The position numbers were made by a program, and so were the translations under genes. A model generated the notes under the pieces. It was not told the origin of the DNA. It saw nothing but the letters and a program-made list of their open reading frames with translations, and ran no database searches. This document shows, one piece after another, positions 61,495-64,000 of a stretch of 64,000 nt of DNA (its first letter is position 1; the number at the start of each line of letters is the position of its first letter). The DNA comes from Peptoclostridium sp965368085 (GTDB lineage Bacteria; Bacillota; Clostridia; Peptostreptococcales; Peptostreptococcaceae), in contig CBDULP010000004.1 of assembly GCA_965368085.1 (NCBI GenBank), positions 52,239 to 116,238 on the forward strand, written 5' to 3'.

Positions 61495-62523
61495 TTAGAA
61501 CTGGTTCAAAAATCTCATGTCATTTTCAAAGAAAAGTCTTATGTCGTCTACTTCGTATCTAAGCATGGATATTCTGTCAACACCCATTCCAAATGCAAAT
61601 CCGCTGTATTCCTCAGGGTCTATCCCACAGTTTCTAAGAACGTTAGGGTGAACCATTCCAGCTCCAAGTATTTCTATCCAGCCTTCGCCCTTGCACATTG
61701 AGCATCCCTTGCCGCCGCATTTGAAGCATGTAACGTCAACCTCTGCACTTGGCTCTGTGAATGGGAAGTTGTGAGGTCTGAATTTTATTCTCGTTCCCTC
61801 TCCAAAGAAGTGCTCCGCAAATGTCTGAAGCGTTCCCTTAAGTTCAGCCATTGTAACGTGCTTGTCTATTACAAGCCCTTCAAGCTGGTGGAACATTGGA
61901 GAGTGCGTCGCATCAGGAGTGTCCGATCTGAAGCATCTTCCCGGTGAAATTATCTTTATAGGCGGCTTAACCGACCTCATAGTCCTTACCTGTACAGGAG
62001 ATGTCTGGGTCCTTAAAAGAAGGTTTTCATCGAAATAGAATGTATCGCTCATGTCCCTTGACGGGTGGTCCTTAGGCGCGTTAAGAGCATCGAAGTTGTT
62101 GAGCACAGTCTCTATCTCAGGGCCTTCCGCAACCTTGAATCCCATTCCCATGAATATGTATTTAAGCTCGTCAAACACCTGTGTTACAGGGTGCTTTCTT
62201 CCAACAGACACCTTTTTAGCAGGCATTGTAACATCTATTGTCTCAGAGGCCATTCTCTTTTGCTTTTCAGCCTCTTTCATCTGTATTTTCTTTTGGGATA
62301 TGGCCTCCTCAAGCTCTTCCCTCACCTCGTTTGCAATCTTTCCTATAACCGGTCTTTCTTCGCCTGAAAGGTCCTTCATTCCCTTTAGTATTGCTGTAAT
62401 CTCACCTTTTTTACCAAGCACGGAAACCCTTATTTGCTCTATCTGGTCAATACCGTCGCACTCGCTTATCTGCTGCATTACTCTTTCTTTTATAGATAGT
62501 AATTTTTCCTTCAATTTTTTCAC
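61495..62523 (-). CDS. pheS: Phenylalanyl-tRNA synthetase alpha subunit
   Basis: A 342-residue class II synthetase with an N-terminal coiled coil (1-90), motif 2 RTMRSVKPPIKIISPGRCFR and motif 3 FGMGVDRISMLRYEVDDIR. A Cys-rich stretch (CFKCGGKGCSMCKGEGW) sits in the domain, as in many Firmicutes. The start is GTG 62523. It forms the alpha2-beta2 enzyme with PheT and is controlled by the T-box upstream. Confidence 0.97.
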   Translation of the reverse strand: MKKLKEKLLSIKERVMQQISECDGIDQIEQIRVSVLGKKGEITAILKGMKDLSGEERPVIGKIANEVREELEEAISQKKIQMKEAEKQKRMASETIDVTMPAKKVSVGRKHPVTQVFDELKYIFMGMGFKVAEGPEIETVLNNFDALNAPKDHPSRDMSDTFYFDENLLLRTQTSPVQVRTMRSVKPPIKIISPGRCFRSDTPDATHSPMFHQLEGLVIDKHVTMAELKGTLQTFAEHFFGEGTRIKFRPHNFPFTEPSAEVDVTCFKCGGKGCSMCKGEGWIEILGAGMVHPNVLRNCGIDPEEYSGFAFGMGVDRISMLRYEVDDIRLFFENDMRFLNQF

Positions 62524-62583
62524 CCTTTCATGTAATTATATTTTGCCGCTTAAAGTCACATTTATGCTTTACTGCAAAAACAA

Positions 62584-62850
62584 AAAGCCTTTCGTCTCAA
62601 AATAGAGACGAAAGGCTATATTCTCCCGCGGTACCACTCTAGTAGTTTTCGCATGCGAAAACCCCTCATACGGACTTAACGCGTCCAACTCGTCAAAGGC
62701 TTACACACCTTGCGGCTTCAGCCCTGATGCTCAAAAGCGAACTTCCAATGCGCCTGTTTCGGGATTGCTTTCAGCCAAGGCAATCTTCTCTTTTTCCACA
62801 GTATGCAAAGTACTCTCTTTATCAATGCATTTAACCTATTCTACTTGATT
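62584..62850 (-). ncRNA. T-box leader of pheST (Phe specifier)
   Basis: On the minus strand it holds a stem I with the specifier side GCATTGGAAGTTCGC, giving TTC (Phe). The T-box bulge AGAGTGGTACCGCGGG follows and then a terminator (AGCCTTTCGTCTC with GAGACGAAAGGCT, followed by TTTTTG) at 62582-62617. Uncharged tRNA-Phe should permit readthrough into pheS. Confidence 0.95.
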
Positions 62851-62859
62851 TTGCAAGTT

Positions 62860-62888
62860 ATTATATCATATAAGTTTGTTAATTACAA
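62860..62888 (-). promoter_or_regulatory. Sigma-A promoter of the pheST T-box
   Basis: On the minus strand TTGTAA, 17 bases, TATAAT, placed just upstream of the leader. Confidence 0.75.
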
Positions 62889-62940
62889 GGCATACAATTA
62901 CATTCAAATTACAAATGAAATTGTAAATCATCAACAAATA

Positions 62941-62964
62941 AAGCCGCTACTTAAGTAGCGGCTT
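62941..62964 (-). terminator. Terminator after the ferritin-like gene
   Basis: AAGCCGCTACTTAAGTAGCGGCTT is a perfect palindrome, followed on the minus strand by TATTTGTT. It lies 12 bases after the stop. Confidence 0.8.
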
Positions 62965-62976
62965 CATTTCAAATCT

Positions 62977-63615
62977 TTATCTTAAAAATTTTGAAACAAA
63001 CGGAGAAGTTTCGCCTCTTCTCATAAAATGTCCCGAAGGCCCTTCTCCTAAAAATTCAGAGAACCAAGATTCATGTTCAATTTCTTCATTTAGTATTGCC
63101 AATGCCAGGTCATAAGTTCTGTGGTCTTTACCTGCAGTCATATTGCATATTTCAGTGTAACCTCTGACAGCGCATCTTTCAGCGTTCACTAAAACTTTTA
63201 ACATTTCCTCAACATTTGTTGGATCTGCTGGCAGATTCGCGGGAGGACATGCCGATATATCGTGAAATTCCTTCATGTCATCTGGCAGCTTTCCGCCGAG
63301 TTCATATATCCTTGGTATAAGCGCCTCAAAGTGATTCCTGTCCTCTATGCGTGCAACCTCGGCTATTTCTTTTACGCCTTCTCCTTTAAGTCCAATCAGG
63401 TTGGCACGAAGAATAGTGTAATAATAATAGGTGGTCAGCTCTGCAGATGCGTTTTTTATCAGCAATTCAAGCAGCTTATCAACATCAACACCTGATTTTT
63501 CAACCATCTCTCTCGCAACTCTTGCCATCTTAAACAACACTCCTTTCGAATTTTGAATCATCATATTTTTATATTCCATCATCAAATCAAAATCCTTCGA
63601 AAATACATTTTTCAA
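62977..63615 (-). CDS. Ferritin-like (Dps-like, thioferritin-type) protein
   Basis: A 212-residue four-helix protein. Iron-ligand motifs lie on the helices: LIKNASAELTTYYYYTILRA, IAEVARIEDRNHFEALIPRI, VLVNAERCAVRGYTEICNMT and LAILNEEIEHESWFSEFLG. The Cys residues in ISACPPANLP and in AERCAVRGYTEIC resemble the conserved Cys of Dps-like (DPSL/thioferritin) proteins, which use peroxide to oxidise iron. A role in oxygen or peroxide protection is likely. The start is TTG 63615 with a distant AAGGGG. The ATG pair about 13 codons later, with AAGGA closer, is an alternative. Confidence 0.8.
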   Translation of the reverse strand: MKNVFSKDFDLMMEYKNMMIQNSKGVLFKMARVAREMVEKSGVDVDKLLELLIKNASAELTTYYYYTILRANLIGLKGEGVKEIAEVARIEDRNHFEALIPRIYELGGKLPDDMKEFHDISACPPANLPADPTNVEEMLKVLVNAERCAVRGYTEICNMTAGKDHRTYDLALAILNEEIEHESWFSEFLGEGPSGHFMRRGETSPFVSKFLR

Positions 63616-63779
63616 TTTTTTTATAAATACCCCTTATTTTTTCATTTAATTATCCTTTCATGAATTTTTCAAATTACATACTTCAATTAATTTTAAACAG
63701 AGTTACTAAAGATAAAATGTGTGAATGAAGCGCAGTTAAAATAAGAATAAAAATACCACAATTACAAATTAAACAGAGG

Positions 63780-64000
63780 AGTTAAACTAATGTTTGATTG
63801 GCTAGAACATTAATGTATGCTTGGATTTTCTGTAGTGATGCTCCTTGGTGTTGCATTAGGATAACATAGTGATTACAGTAAAAAACTTCTATCAAAAATG
63901 TAATGCCTCTGTTATTCAAGAGGATATGAGCAAAGCATTCGAGATGAATCCATAAGCTGTTTCGCAGTATTCTCAAAATACGAAATAAGGGAACCTCTTC
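63780..64000 (+). pseudogene. Possible decayed gene at the right edge
   Basis: A good ribosome site (CAGAGGAG) precedes ATG 63791, but the frame stops after six codons (FDWLEH). Other frames continue with MLGFSVVMLLGVALG, then KKLLSKM and RGYEQSIRDES, each broken by stops. This looks like a small membrane-protein gene with several disabling changes, or chance. The 165 bases before it show no gene. Confidence 0.25.

Noticed and set aside
63782..63976. Minus-strand 64-codon frame at the right edge
   Set aside because: No ribosome site and no recognisable composition; the plus strand has a better start signal.

Overview
The window looks like a low- to moderate-GC Firmicute of the class Clostridia, probably an anaerobic amino-acid user of the Peptostreptococcaceae type. 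The support is two classes of T-box leader, a c-di-GMP-I riboswitch, SLH and LRR surface proteins, Spo0A-box-like sites, AGGAGG ribosome binding sites and heavy use of ATA and AGA/AGG codons. The genus is inference; no rRNA or complete tRNA is present.

Region 1 (1-20502) is the right part of an integrated genomic island. Its right edge is a 34-bp copy of the 3' end of a tRNA (probably tRNA-Pro) next to a tyrosine integrase; the left end lies outside the window. From left to right it carries a truncated SIR2-family protein, a four-gene operon of unknown function (TerB-like, Cys-cluster, and two glycine-zipper proteins, one with a PD-(D/E)XK-like motif), and a four-gene type III restriction-modification cassette (SNF2-type helicase with PLD-like N-terminus, DUF4391, Mod, Res). 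Next come phage-derived or satellite-derived genes: a BRO/KilAC antirepressor, gene remnants, an Acb2/Tad1-like nucleotide-sponge candidate, an ERCC4 nuclease, a RepA-like initiator, an excisionase-like protein and an XRE regulator. Divergent from these run a zinc-binding protein, the integrase and a zinc-ribbon protein. Defence genes and a probable anti-defence gene therefore share one mobile unit.

Region 2 (20503-36200) is chromosomal: a PEP-synthase-like dikinase, an ABC amino-acid importer, a c-di-GMP-riboswitch-controlled LRR protein with a His-rich tail, a DUF1846 protein, a REC-PAS-GGDEF-EAL c-di-GMP enzyme, an isochorismatase-family hydrolase, and a lipoprotein/response-regulator/sensor-kinase operon. 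The most striking item is a 35-codon reading frame with six consecutive Cys codons, followed by an intrinsic terminator, directly before the ABC importer. This reads as a cysteine-sensing transcription attenuator and predicts that the importer takes up cystine or cysteine.

Region 3 (36200-46700) is centred on arginine: argS with an unknown partner, and a solute-binding-protein/argG/argH operon led by two almost identical tandem T-boxes whose specifier reads as an Arg codon. It also holds a nucleoside-recognition gate-protein pair, an FMN-dependent alpha-hydroxy-acid dehydrogenase and DUF523.

Region 4 (46700-64000) holds mutS2, three envelope genes (a membrane protein, an SLH protein and a stalk-domain protein), a dCache chemoreceptor, a U32 peptidase-like enzyme, zapA, pheT and pheS under a Phe T-box, and a ferritin-like protein. 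The last 220 bases may hold a decayed gene.
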